From Streptomyces adelaidensis (GTDB taxonomy: Bacteria; Actinomycetota; Actinomycetes; Streptomycetales; Streptomycetaceae): DNA of 64,000 bases. The translations under genes and the position numbers were made by a program. Location: contig NZ_JAEMUX010000012.1 in assembly GCF_016598475.1 (NCBI RefSeq), positions 86,396-150,395 of the forward strand, in the 5' to 3' direction. Shown here in pieces: positions 42,491 to 50,321 of this stretch. Every line of letters starts with the position of its first letter. Position 1 is the first letter of the stretch. The notes under the pieces were generated by a model. It ran no database searches. It worked only from the letters and a program-made list of their open reading frames with translations, and was not told the DNA's origin.

Positions 42491-42966
42491 CGTGGCTCGC
42501 CCGTATGGGGAGGCTCCTCGCGCCGCGCGGGCACGGTGAGGGTGATCGGCCGCGCCAGGTGGGTCTTCGGCCGGCCCTGGCCCTCGCCCGGCGGCCGCCA
42601 CAACAGCCCCGCCCGCTGCAGGCCTTTCAGCGCCATCTGTGCCTTCTCGCGGGACAGGCCGGTCAGTGCCATCAGCCGGTCGCTGCGCTGGACGCCGTCC
42701 TCGGGCAGCTGGCCGCCCACACCCGCGAAGTGGGCCAGGACCAGGGCTACCAGGCGCTCCGCGGACGGCACGTACGTCCCGCCGGACAGGACCTCCGATT
42801 CCCAGCGCGTCCGGTCGTACGCCACCGCGGGCGGCGTGTCGTCGACGCCGGCGGCCGGGGCCAGGCAGGCCGGGGCGGCCGCGGCCACCAGGGGCGCGCC
42901 ACAGCGGCGGGTGGCCGCGCCCGCGGCCAGGTCGGCCGGGGTCACGTGTCTGTTCTGCTCGGTCAT
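42487..42966 (-). CDS. Winged-helix DNA-binding protein, 159 residues
   Basis: Residues about 68-125 form a winged helix: ERLVALVLAHFAGVGGQLPE, RSDRLMALTGLSREKAQMAL and KGLQRAGLLWRPPG. The N-terminal 55 residues are Ala/Pro-rich. It resembles the second wing of the neighbouring larger protein. Probably an early regulator or replication accessory factor. The ATG overlaps the stop of the small upstream gene. Confidence 0.6.
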   Translation of the reverse strand: MTEQNRHVTPADLAAGAATRRCGAPLVAAAAPACLAPAAGVDDTPPAVAYDRTRWESEVLSGGTYVPSAERLVALVLAHFAGVGGQLPEDGVQRSDRLMALTGLSREKAQMALKGLQRAGLLWRPPGEGQGRPKTHLARPITLTVPARREEPPHTGEPR

Positions 42967-43085
42967 GCAGACCTCATTTCGGGGGTGCCGGTATCGCGTA
43001 CGCGGGGTGTGGGGCTGTCGTGGCCGGCCATGGCCCACGGGCTGTGCCGGTCGCACAGCCAGCCGGCCGGGTGGCGGATCTGCAT
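42963..43085 (-). CDS. 40-residue hypothetical protein
   Basis: A very short gene encoding MQIRHPAGWLCDRHSPWAMA and 20 more residues. GGAGG lies 5 nt before its ATG and its stop overlaps the next gene (ATGA), which together favour a real gene over the competing longer Arg/Pro-rich frame in the same place. A single Cys/His cluster is present. Function unknown. Confidence 0.45.
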   Translation of the reverse strand: MQIRHPAGWLCDRHSPWAMAGHDSPTPRVRDTGTPEMRSA

Positions 43086-43170
43086 GCGGTCCTCCGCAGC
43101 CAGTGGTCGGCCAGTGGCCGAAGGGGTGGCCGCCCGCCCCGGGGAGAGGGCCGGGGCGGGCGGCCGGTCT

Positions 43171-43713
43171 TCATGCCGCGTGCGAGCAGGGCCGTACGCG
43201 GGTCTGGACCTCGTACGCCTGGCCCGGGACCAGGTCGCCGCGGGTGACGGCCTGGTGGTAGGCGGCGGCGAAGGAACGGACGGCGATGTCGACGACGTAC
43301 GGGATCTGCAGGCCGATCCGCGCCAGCCGCATCAAGTCCCGCACCAGCCACGGGCGGCCGGACAGATCCACCTGCAGCCAGGGACTGCGCGCCCCTGGCA
43401 TCCGGAACAGCCGCGCCACCCCGGCCACATGACCGGACGACTCAGCCGGTACAGCCACCCCGGCAGCCACCCCAGCCGCCGGCAGCCGCTCCTCGGCCAC
43501 CGGCTGAGACCCGACAGCCACCGGCGGCCGCTGGTCGGCCACCTCAGCCACCTGCACGGGCGCGGCGGCGGCCACCGGCTGAGGCCGTGGCTGTGCGAGC
43601 AGCCGGGTGGCCGCGTGTCGGCTGATTCCCAGCTCCTGGCCGATCCGGCGCGCGCCGTAGCCGTGCTCCGCCTTCAGCCGGTGCACCTCGGCGTGCCGCT
43701 CCTGCTCGGTCAT
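43171..43713 (-). CDS. HTH protein with Pro/Ala/Val linker
   Basis: A 180-residue protein. The N-terminal 40 residues form a resolvase/HTH_23-like unit (HRLKAEHGYGARRIGQELGI, SRHAATRLLAQP). A long repetitive Pro/Val/Ala/Glu linker leads to a C-terminal domain containing SGRPWLVRDLMRLARIGLQI and AAAYHQAVTRGDLVPGQ. The C-terminal part may mediate oligomerisation. No specific function known. Confidence 0.55.
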   Translation of the reverse strand: MTEQERHAEVHRLKAEHGYGARRIGQELGISRHAATRLLAQPRPQPVAAAAPVQVAEVADQRPPVAVGSQPVAEERLPAAGVAAGVAVPAESSGHVAGVARLFRMPGARSPWLQVDLSGRPWLVRDLMRLARIGLQIPYVVDIAVRSFAAAYHQAVTRGDLVPGQAYEVQTRVRPCSHAA

Positions 43714-43928
43714 GACGTCCTCCCCCAGGTCTCGATGTCCGGCTCGTCCTCGTCGACGGGCACGCCCGGCTCGGCCGGGCACAGGCGGTCGCAGCCGGGG
43801 CACGTCCAGCTCACGCAGTGGTCCTGCGCCTCGTGCCAGGCACCACCGCAGTTGCAGGCCGACGTGTCCCCCTCGTCCGGGGACCGGCGCAGCGGCTCAC
43901 TCCCGGCGTGCTGGCCGACGGCGCTCAC
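43710..43928 (-). CDS. Zinc-ribbon protein, 72 residues
   Basis: A small acidic protein with CNCGGAWHEAQDHCVSW and CPGCDRLCP, enough Cys/His residues for one zinc ribbon. It overlaps both neighbours by 4 nt. Function unknown. Confidence 0.55.
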   Translation of the reverse strand: MSAVGQHAGSEPLRRSPDEGDTSACNCGGAWHEAQDHCVSWTCPGCDRLCPAEPGVPVDEDEPDIETWGRTS

Positions 43929-45148
43929 TCGTCATCCCAAACGTCGTAGTCGTCGCCGGTGTCGTCGTAGTCGTAGCCGTCCTGGTCGTCCTCGCGCGGG
44001 TCGGGAAGGATCTGCAGGGGCACGACGACCGCCAGCTGCACGCCGGTGGCCTGGATCTGGTTCTCCTTCGGCAGCGTGAGCACCATCTCGCCGGGCAGGC
44101 CGAACGCGGGCTTCACGAACCGCTCGGTGAGCTGGTCCAACTCCGAGCGCAGGGTGTGGAACCCCATCGCGTGGTCGGCGGCCGCCTCCTGGTCCTCGTA
44201 CAGGCCGGCGAGGTGGACGTCGGTGACCTTCGCGCCGACGGTGAGGACCGCGTGCAGCTGCTCGGGCAGCTTGGGGCACTCGTGCGGCGGCTCGACGTGG
44301 TCGGCGTCCGGGCTGTGTGCGCCGCCGTGTCCGGACGGCCGGGCGCAGTCGGCGTGCTCAGGCATCACTCCGGGCGCACCGCAGGGCGGCAGAGGCTTGT
44401 CGGAGCGCAGCCGGGCGAGGGCGAGTTCGGGCTCACCGCGTTCGAGGTACTGCTCGGCCTGGCCGATCGCGGCCGCCAGAGTCTTCACCGCCAGCTTGTC
44501 CCAGGCCGTAACGCGCCGGCTCTCACGCCGGGCGGGGGTGCCGTGCACGACCTCGCCGTCCCGGACCACGGTCAGGCGCCGCGGCCCGGCCTCGAACCAC
44601 AAGTCGTAGACGGGGCAGTCGACGGCCTCGACCGCGAAGCAGCCGACCATGGACTCGGCGTGCTCGGTACCCTCGGGCAGGCTGTGCGCGAGGAGCATCA
44701 TGCTCAGCAGGCCGTCCCCGGCATCCCCGACGACGTACGTCTCCCCGAACGCCGGGATCAGAGGCACGTCACCCACTGCGTTGTGGTGGACGTGGACCAG
44801 GTCGCCCGGGCGGCACGGGTACCAGGGCGCGGACTCCAGATCCTGCCCGGCCGACATCAGCACGCTCAGCTCACCGAGCAAGTCACGGTTGCGCTTGGCG
44901 GCCTCGGCCTGGGCGAGCGGCGAGGTGACGGTCTCCTCGCGGGGGCGGCCGTACAGGGCGGTGAAGACCCGCTCGGCGACTCCTGCCGGGGTGCCGGTCC
45001 AGGTGTTCACCGAGGCCCGGGCGGACAGCGGGAACGTCTCCGTCAGCTGGACGTTCAGGAACGCCGGCGTCGAGCCGGGGATGAGACGCTCGATGGCGCC
45101 GGTGATGATCTGCAGGCGTGGGTCGTCGCGACGCAACGGTGTCTCCAT
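43925..45148 (-). CDS. Hypothetical early protein with acidic Tyr/Asp tail
   Basis: A 407-residue soluble protein, the largest unknown in the early region. It has an N-terminal globular part (LTETFPLSARASVNTWTGTP), a GDLVHVHHNAVGDVPLIPAF beta stretch and a PSGHGGAHSPDADH segment. The last 20 or so residues are an acidic, Tyr-rich tail, a feature seen in DNA-mimic or single-strand-binding-type proteins. I cannot assign a family. A stable hairpin (45167-45210) lies just upstream, so it probably starts its own transcript. Confidence 0.5.
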   Translation of the reverse strand: METPLRRDDPRLQIITGAIERLIPGSTPAFLNVQLTETFPLSARASVNTWTGTPAGVAERVFTALYGRPREETVTSPLAQAEAAKRNRDLLGELSVLMSAGQDLESAPWYPCRPGDLVHVHHNAVGDVPLIPAFGETYVVGDAGDGLLSMMLLAHSLPEGTEHAESMVGCFAVEAVDCPVYDLWFEAGPRRLTVVRDGEVVHGTPARRESRRVTAWDKLAVKTLAAAIGQAEQYLERGEPELALARLRSDKPLPPCGAPGVMPEHADCARPSGHGGAHSPDADHVEPPHECPKLPEQLHAVLTVGAKVTDVHLAGLYEDQEAAADHAMGFHTLRSELDQLTERFVKPAFGLPGEMVLTLPKENQIQATGVQLAVVVPLQILPDPREDDQDGYDYDDTGDDYDVWDDE

Positions 45149-45166
45149 GTCGATGTGTGGTGGGTG

Positions 45167-45210
45167 GCCGGTCGGGCAGGACGGGTCAGGTCACGTCCGG
45201 CCCGACCGGC
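45167..45210 (-). terminator. Long two-step hairpin between early operons
   Basis: GCCGGTCGGGC (45167-45177) pairs with GCCCGACCGGC (45200-45210) and the inner GGACG/CGTCC pair extends the stem to about 16 bp. It follows the stop at 45221 for leftward transcripts and probably ends the operon that starts at 48618. Confidence 0.6.
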
Positions 45211-45220
45211 GGATCAGGGG

Positions 45221-45499
45221 TCAGGCCTCGTCGTCGGCCTGGGCGAAGTCCGGGAGCGTGCTGCGGTGCGTGCCGCAGAGCACGCAGGTCGCAACCTCGT
45301 CGCCGGTGATCTCGTGCGCGGTGGTCCCGGGGCAGTGGCCCTCGCAGTCCAGGAGGACGCGCGCCGGGTCGTCGTGGAAGCCGGCGTACGAGGCGTCGGC
45401 GGGGTAGCTGGGCACGCCCATGTGGCGCAGCGTGACCAGCACCGGCGTCAGGACGGCGAGGACGATCAGGACGGCGGCGATCTGGGCGCTCTCACTCAC
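45221..45499 (-). CDS. Small membrane-anchored protein, 92 residues
   Basis: An N-terminal hydrophobic helix (about 6-24, QIAAVLIVLAVLTPVLVTL) followed by a polar domain with CEGHCPG and CVLCGTH motifs, possibly binding zinc. The GTG start overlaps the preceding stop by 8 nt. Function unknown. Confidence 0.5.
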   Translation of the reverse strand: MSESAQIAAVLIVLAVLTPVLVTLRHMGVPSYPADASYAGFHDDPARVLLDCEGHCPGTTAHEITGDEVATCVLCGTHRSTLPDFAQADDEA

Positions 45500-45614
45500 G
45501 GTCAGGCTCCTTCTCCGGCGGGCGGCCGGCGTTGCTGCGGGTGTCGAGGAGGTAGGCGCCGAGGAGGAACAGCGACCAGGCGGCGACAGTGGCGATCAGC
45601 GCGATGACGATCAC
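45492..45614 (-). CDS. 40-residue single-helix membrane peptide
   Basis: Almost entirely one transmembrane helix (IVIALIATVAAWSLFLLGAY) plus a short charged tail. The GTG start overlaps the upstream stop (GTGA). Small phage membrane peptides often act in superinfection exclusion or lysis control, but there is no specific evidence here. Confidence 0.5.
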   Translation of the reverse strand: MIVIALIATVAAWSLFLLGAYLLDTRSNAGRPPEKEPDRE

Positions 45615-45811
45615 GCGCCCACCCCCTCGGCGGCGGGGCGGCACTCGACGGTCGCGAGCCATGGCGCGTGGCCGGCGCGGCCGCCGACGTAGGGCCACGT
45701 CACCTCCGCCCCGCTGCCCCTGGGCAGGGGGCGGCGGGCCACGGTGAACCACGCCCCGCCGTCCTGGCGGACCTCATCGCCGGGGCGGAGCGCGAGCACG
45801 GGGCGTCTCAC
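45611..45811 (-). CDS. Hypothetical protein, 66 residues
   Basis: A small beta-rich protein (RRPVLALRPGDEVRQDGGAW, TVARRPLPRGSGAEVTWPYV). GTG 45811 overlaps the previous stop by 4 nt. The pattern is like a small SH3-type barrel, but this is only an impression. Function unknown. Confidence 0.5.
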   Translation of the reverse strand: MRRPVLALRPGDEVRQDGGAWFTVARRPLPRGSGAEVTWPYVGGRAGHAPWLATVECRPAAEGVGA

Positions 45812-46242
45812 CACGCGATCAGCCCCTGCTCGGCGGCCGCGTTGAGGGTCAGGTCGAGGGCGCGGGCGTGCTCCCACTCCGCGAGCCGGTCGGCCGGCTC
45901 CCACGGCTCTTCCAGCCCGTTCACGGACAGGTGCAGCACGGCGTCGGCGAGGACCGGCGGGGCGGCGAACGCGCCGAGGGGCAGCGGTTTGGCGTCGAGG
46001 CCGATCCGGGCCGCCCACCCGGTCAGGTGGGACCAGATCAGATCCAGCCCGGCCGGGTCCACGTCCGGGTGCCCGGCCAGCCAGGACAGGGTCAGGAACA
46101 GCTCCGGCCCCCGGCCCGGGTCCTCGGTGCGTACACCGGCTTCCAGGACGTCCGGGGTCAGGCCCGTCTCGCCCAGCATGCTGTGGACGGCGTCGCCGTA
46201 GGCCAGGTGCGGCAGCGCGAGCAGCGCGGCGGTGCCGGTCAC
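45808..46242 (-). CDS. Hypothetical helical protein, 144 residues
   Basis: A Leu/Ala-rich helical protein (LFLTLSWLAGHPDVDPAGLD, DRLAEWEHARALDLTLNAAA). The GTG start at 46242 overlaps the stop of the LuxR-type gene (GTGA). No family recognised. Confidence 0.5.
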   Translation of the reverse strand: MTGTAALLALPHLAYGDAVHSMLGETGLTPDVLEAGVRTEDPGRGPELFLTLSWLAGHPDVDPAGLDLIWSHLTGWAARIGLDAKPLPLGAFAAPPVLADAVLHLSVNGLEEPWEPADRLAEWEHARALDLTLNAAAEQGLIAW

Positions 46243-46811
46243 AGGCCGTCGCCCCCGTCGATCTGCTCGGGGGTGATCCACCCGGCGGCCACCGCCAGGG
46301 CGACCGCGTGGGTGACGCTGCGCGCCTGAAGCCGGTGCACGGCGCGCTGCCGGTGGTTCTTGACCGTGTCGTACGCCAGGTGCAGACGGCCGGCCGTCTC
46401 CTCGGCCGTCTCCCCCCGCGCGGCCGCCGCCAGGGCGTTCAGCAGCGAGGCGGTCAGCGGGCAGTCGGCCTGACGCGCCGCGGTGCGGGCGGCCTCCTCC
46501 CGCCGCCCACGGCCGTCCCCGCGGGCAGCCTTGAGCTGGTGGCGCAGACGGCCGACCTCGGCGAGCAGCACCTGCCGCACGCGGTCCAGACGGCGCCCCT
46601 CACCGAGGAGATGCGTCTCCGCCTCACCGCGCGGCAGCCACACCTGGCCCGGGCCCGGGGCCCGGGGCGGCACCAGACCCCCGGTACGCAGCTGGGCGAG
46701 AACCTTGTCCGGCAGTGCCGGCGCCGGGTGAACTCCGCCCACACGCGACTGGCTGTGGGTGTCCTTCCCGGCCCGGCCCGCCACACGCGAGCTCTCGTCG
46801 ACGGCGCTCAC
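46239..46811 (-). CDS. LuxR-type HTH protein
   Basis: A 190-residue protein. The C-terminal 65 residues are a LuxR/GerE-type helix-turn-helix (LTASLLNALAAAARGETAEE, AGRLHLAYDTVKNHRQRAVH, RLQARSVTHAVALAVAAGWI). The N-terminal part is polar and basic with a coiled-coil-like VRQVLLAEVGRLRHQLKAA segment. It may regulate early-to-late transcription. The GTG at 46811 overlaps the preceding stop. Confidence 0.7.
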   Translation of the reverse strand: MSAVDESSRVAGRAGKDTHSQSRVGGVHPAPALPDKVLAQLRTGGLVPPRAPGPGQVWLPRGEAETHLLGEGRRLDRVRQVLLAEVGRLRHQLKAARGDGRGRREEAARTAARQADCPLTASLLNALAAAARGETAEETAGRLHLAYDTVKNHRQRAVHRLQARSVTHAVALAVAAGWITPEQIDGGDGL

Positions 46812-47455
46812 GGGGCATCGCTCCCCTCGGCCTCGGCGAGGCGGGCGACGATCCACTTCGCGGCCGCCGCCGGCGTCTTGAAGGAGTCCTGCACGCATGC
46901 CCAGGCGATCCGGCCGCGCCCTCGGCCGTAGGGGCCGTTCTCACTCGGGACGGCGGCCGCCGTCCAGTTCACCCCGCCGCGCCGGCCACGGCCGAGGGTG
47001 ACCTGGCCGACCACGACGTCCGCCGTGACCCGGTCCACGCCGGGGCGGGTGACGAGGAAGTCGTGCGGCTCGGACGAGCCGGCGCGGCCCACGTTCAGCC
47101 ACGGCTCCCCCGGCCACAGCCACAGTCCCGCCACACGGCGCGCGGGCTGGCCGTAGCCGAGCCACTTCGTGCTCGTCGTGGTCCGGCCGGTGTCCTCCGT
47201 GCGCTCGCCGGTGATGACCTCCGCCACCCCGCACGAGAAGCACACGATCCGCACCGTCAGCTCGTCGAAGCTGTTGCCGTGGCCGCAGAACTGGTCCTTG
47301 CACTTGTGCTCGGCCCGCTCCTCGTGCGCCAGGCTGGCCTTGTACCGCCAGGCGTCCTCACGGCGCCGGAGGTCGACCTCCCACACCGGGCGCTTGCAGG
47401 CCTCGGCGTGCGTCAGCAGCTCCCAGCCCAGATACGTGTCCTGAACCGTGCTCAC
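46808..47455 (-). CDS. Hypothetical early protein, 215 residues
   Basis: It contains a zinc-like motif (EHKCKDQFCGHG and VCFSCGVAEV at about 50-80), a WLGYGQPARRVAGLWLWPGE stretch and a C-terminal helix SFKTPAAAAKWIVARLAEAE. The middle resembles a small beta domain. The GTG at 47455 overlaps the preceding stop. Function unknown, but the layout is typical of Streptomyces phage early proteins. Confidence 0.5.
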   Translation of the reverse strand: MSTVQDTYLGWELLTHAEACKRPVWEVDLRRREDAWRYKASLAHEERAEHKCKDQFCGHGNSFDELTVRIVCFSCGVAEVITGERTEDTGRTTTSTKWLGYGQPARRVAGLWLWPGEPWLNVGRAGSSEPHDFLVTRPGVDRVTADVVVGQVTLGRGRRGGVNWTAAAVPSENGPYGRGRGRIAWACVQDSFKTPAAAAKWIVARLAEAEGSDAP

Positions 47456-48618
47456 CAGCCACCGCCGGGCATCGGGGCGGGGGTGATGTCCTCGGGGCGG
47501 GCGCAGTTGGAGCACAGGTTGATCAGGCCGGCGTTGGGCACCCAGTGGCAGCCGCCCTCGCAGGCCTGCTTCTCGGTGCAGCCGCAGCGGTGGCAGCGCG
47601 GCACACCGGCCTCGACGAGCCCCGGCCCGGGTTCGGCGACGGGCAGGGAGGGGGCCTGCTGGGCGGGGTCGATGGCGGCCAGCTGGTCGGCGTGCTGCAG
47701 CTCGGTGCGCGCGGCCGCCATCGCGGAGTTCGCACACCAGGGGTCGCACCACCAGCGGGGGCCGCCGTCGGTGCCGACGACGTCGACGACGATCCCGCCC
47801 CACAGTCGCGGGTCGGACTCGATGAGGTCGGCGGTCGGAGTGCCGCAGCACGGGGTGGCGCAGGCCTTCGCCGGGTGGATGACGAGGAGCTTCTCGGCGA
47901 GGTCCAGGCGCTGCTCGTCGGTGAGGGCCAGGACCTCGCTGCCACCACGGGCCGTCTTGCACCCGACGAGGGTGGACTCGCCCGTCCGGTCACCGGCGGG
48001 AACGGACACCAGGCCGTCCCACGCGATGTGCAGCGGAGCGGCGGTGGGGGCGTTGCCATCGATGGCGGTGAGGATCTCGGTGATCGTGAGGCAGTCGTCC
48101 ATCTTGCGGCCCGCGCACAGCTGGCCGACCGCCTGGTAGCGGGCGTGGAACCAGTCCGCGGTCTGCCGGTCCTCGACCGCCCGGACCAACTCGGTCCGCA
48201 TCTCGGCGCGGACCTGCTCGGCGGCGACCTCTGCGATCTCCTGCGCACGCTTCGGGTCGAAGAGGATGCCGGCGTCCTCCTCGGCCTGCGCGATCTCCTG
48301 CGGAGTGGCCGCGCCCTGCGACATCGCGGCGCTGATCACACCGGCGGCGGCCTGTACCGGGGCGACCTCGCAGCCGCCCTTGCAGACGAGGACTCGGGCG
48401 CCGGAGCGGTAGCGATCCTGCCCGTGAGGGGCGAGGCCACGGCGGTTGCCGCAGGCCACGCACATCGGGAACACCGGCTCGATCGCCTGGGCGACCAGCG
48501 GCGCGGGGACGTCCGGGACCACGGCAGCCTGCATGGCCGGGACATGGCGCAGCGGGATCGGTACCGGCACAGGGCCGGGCACGTGGAACCCGAACGGGCG
48601 GTGGGATGATGTGGTCAA
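47452..48618 (-). CDS. Large Cys-rich hypothetical protein
   Basis: A 388-residue protein. Zinc-finger-like pairs occur near residue 50 (CVACGNR), 80 (CKGGCE), 265-275 (CATPCCG) and at the C-terminus (CHRCGCTEKQACEGGCHWVP, LINLCSNCARP). The centre is helical (AQEIAEVAAEQVRAEMRTEL). It opens the early operon, with a TTG start preceded by AAGGAG. The C-terminal CHRCGC...CEGGCHW motif is familiar from many phage early proteins. Function unknown. Confidence 0.5.
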   Translation of the reverse strand: MTTSSHRPFGFHVPGPVPVPIPLRHVPAMQAAVVPDVPAPLVAQAIEPVFPMCVACGNRRGLAPHGQDRYRSGARVLVCKGGCEVAPVQAAAGVISAAMSQGAATPQEIAQAEEDAGILFDPKRAQEIAEVAAEQVRAEMRTELVRAVEDRQTADWFHARYQAVGQLCAGRKMDDCLTITEILTAIDGNAPTAAPLHIAWDGLVSVPAGDRTGESTLVGCKTARGGSEVLALTDEQRLDLAEKLLVIHPAKACATPCCGTPTADLIESDPRLWGGIVVDVVGTDGGPRWWCDPWCANSAMAAARTELQHADQLAAIDPAQQAPSLPVAEPGPGLVEAGVPRCHRCGCTEKQACEGGCHWVPNAGLINLCSNCARPEDITPAPMPGGGW

Positions 48619-48706
48619 GGTGATCCACTCCTTGATGGGTTGGGTGTGGATGTGCCGAGGGGTCGTGCTCCGGGTGAGGCCGGGGCCGGCCCCGATTTCG
48701 TGTGGG

Positions 48707-48895
48707 TCAGGCGGCCTTGGCGTGCGCGGCCGCCTCGTCCGTCGCCAATGCCGTAGCGGCGGGGGCGAGGATCGGGCGCAGCCTGTCGATCAGCTCCTGC
48801 GGGATACCGACCGTGGTCACGGCCCGCTGAGCCTGGCTCTGGGCGTCGGCGATCTCAGCCGGGCTGAGGATCCGGTGCCGCTCTTCGCGCGTCAC
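48707..48895 (-). CDS. Small helical protein, 62 residues
   Basis: A helical protein (MTREERHRILSPAEIADAQS) ending in an Ala-rich segment. Its ATG overlaps the stop of the XRE gene, so the two are translated together. It may be an accessory factor of the switch, comparable to small proteins next to Cro-like regulators. Not recognised. Confidence 0.5.
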   Translation of the reverse strand: MTREERHRILSPAEIADAQSQAQRAVTTVGIPQELIDRLRPILAPAATALATDEAAAHAKAA

Positions 48896-49116
48896 GCCGC
48901 GCTTCCAGCCGTCTCATCGGCGAGTTCGCCGTCTTGGACTTCGAGGGTGGCCTTGAGCGCCGCGTAGACGGGGGACGACGGCTGCGCCTTCCCCTGTTCG
49001 ATCTTGTAAATGTTCGAGGGGGTCCGCCGCACGGCGCTCGCCAGGGCGGCGACCGTCAGGCCCCGGTCCTCACGCACACGCCGGAGCTTCGCCCCGCAGA
49101 TCTTCCGACTCAGCAT
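48892..49116 (-). CDS. XRE/Cro-like regulator
   Basis: A 74-residue XRE HTH protein (KLRRVREDRGLTVAALASAV, RRTPSNIYKIEQGKAQPSSP). It is divergent to the XRE protein at 49290. A perfect inverted repeat GCATGGAAT-N7-ATTCCATGC overlaps its start codon, suggesting autoregulation. Position and size suit a Cro-like protein that opens the leftward early programme. Confidence 0.75.
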   Translation of the reverse strand: MLSRKICGAKLRRVREDRGLTVAALASAVRRTPSNIYKIEQGKAQPSSPVYAALKATLEVQDGELADETAGSAA

Positions 49117-49289
49117 GGAATCCAATCTATTCCATGCTTGTCCAATCACAACCCCTACCGGTGGGTAAGTTGGATTAACTTGGCACCCCTTGGGGGCATG
49201 ATGAGGGAGTCTTGCCACCTAGGTGAGTCTTGACTTACCAATGACGTGCACTTTTGGAATCGATTGGAACGCGGAGGTACCCTCGGCCT
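49113..49289. promoter_or_regulatory. Divergent switch region with operator repeats
   Basis: Between two divergent XRE genes lie a perfect 9-bp inverted repeat GCATGGAAT/ATTCCATGC (49113-49121, 49129-49137), a TTGGATT copy near 49171-49177 and a TGGAATCGATTGGAA segment near 49254-49268. The shared TTGGAATC-like half-site suggests multiple operators shared by both regulators. Promoters in both directions are expected here, with AT-rich DNA in an otherwise GC-rich phage. Confidence 0.65.
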
Positions 49290-50126
49290 ATGACGGCTGA
49301 CGCAGATGCGCTCATGCGCCTGGGCAACTACGTGGAACGGCGCATCGCCGAGCTGGGGCTTGAGTACGCGGCCGTCTGCCGGGCCGGCGGATTCTCCGAC
49401 GAGACTCTGAGCAAGATCCGCAAAGGCGCCATCAATGCGCGCCCTGCCACGTATCACAAGCTTGGGCGTGCCCTGGCATGGTCACAAGGATCGATCGAAG
49501 CGATCCTCTCGGGGGGCGAACCTACTCCGCTCCCAACGGGCGCGGTCGTCGACGACCCTGCCGAGCCTCACACCGAACGCCCATCCGCCGCCGGCGGAGC
49601 CGAAGAAGTTCAGGCTGCAGAGGGACTCTCGCCAGGCGAGGCCCTGCGCCGCGTCGTGCGCGCCTCAGCTCGGGAGCTCGGCGTCACCGCCAATGACTTG
49701 GACGAGGTCTTCCAGGCCGTACGCGACGACTTGGAAGAGACGCCATCGGGGCGGACGGACCTGTCGGACCTGGTGCGCGTACGCCGCGCCGAGGCTGGGC
49801 TCAGCCTGGAGGCGGTGGCGGCCTCGACGGTCGACCGCAGTAGCGGCGAGCGACTGGTCGAGGCCGACTGGCTGGACCGGCTGGAACGGGCAGTGTTGAG
49901 TCCGGCAGAGCGTCCGGAGTACCCGCAACTGGACGCGCTCGCCGATGCCCTGGGCCTCGACCCGGGCATGGTGCAGGAGGCCGCCGGCGTGCAGTTCATG
50001 GACGTCCACACAGTCTGGAGCGACGACGGTCAGGTCAGGGCGGTCGTCACCGGGGAACTGGACGCCGAGGACCTGGCAAAGGTTCACCAACTCATGCGCC
50101 TGTACCGCAGATCCCCCAAGCACTGA
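49290..50126 (+). CDS. XRE-family repressor, candidate lysogeny regulator
   Basis: A 278-residue protein. The N-terminal HTH (YVERRIAELGLEYAAVCRAG, SDETLSKIRKGAINARPATY) is followed by a linker, a second HTH-like unit (about 155-230, LVRVRRAEAGLSLEAVAAST) and a short C-terminal domain that may mediate dimerisation. It is one of the few + strand phage genes, placed head-to-head with the Cro-like gene, as expected for an immunity repressor. GGAGG lies about 12 nt before the ATG, so translation may be weak or leaderless. Confidence 0.65.
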   Translation: MTADADALMRLGNYVERRIAELGLEYAAVCRAGGFSDETLSKIRKGAINARPATYHKLGRALAWSQGSIEAILSGGEPTPLPTGAVVDDPAEPHTERPSAAGGAEEVQAAEGLSPGEALRRVVRASARELGVTANDLDEVFQAVRDDLEETPSGRTDLSDLVRVRRAEAGLSLEAVAASTVDRSSGERLVEADWLDRLERAVLSPAERPEYPQLDALADALGLDPGMVQEAAGVQFMDVHTVWSDDGQVRAVVTGELDAEDLAKVHQLMRLYRRSPKH

Positions 50127-50146
50127 TGGCGGAAAAATATCCATAG

Positions 50147-50178
50147 CCCAACTGCCCCCGCACATTGGTGCAGTTGGG
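50147..50178 (+). terminator. Hairpin after the repressor gene
   Basis: CCCAACTGC and GCAGTTGGG form a 9-bp stem with a 14-nt loop, 21 nt after the repressor stop. It may end repressor transcription; no U tract. Confidence 0.5.
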
Positions 50179-50279
50179 AGGCCTAGCCCATGCGGCGCGT
50201 GACGAAGGTGTGGCCAAAAGTAATCGCCCTGTGCATGATGGTCCCCCGCCTGGCAGCGAGGGACGCAAACCATAGGAAA

Positions 50280-50303
50280 GCGCTGCCCTCCAGAGGGCAG
50301 CGC
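50280..50303 (+). terminator. Hairpin upstream of 50322 gene
   Basis: GCGCTGCCCT and AGGGCAGCGC pair perfectly around CCAG. It lies 18 nt before the GTG at 50322, so it could be a terminator for upstream transcription or a leader structure for that gene. Confidence 0.45.
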
Positions 50304-50321
50304 CGCAGGGGGTGGACCGTA

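Noticed and set aside
42974..43174. Open frame of 66 codons coupled by ATGA to the HTH gene at 43171
   Set aside because: Its translation is an Arg/Pro/Ala/Thr-rich run typical of out-of-frame GC-rich DNA. The 40-residue frame in the same place has a strong ribosome site and more natural composition.
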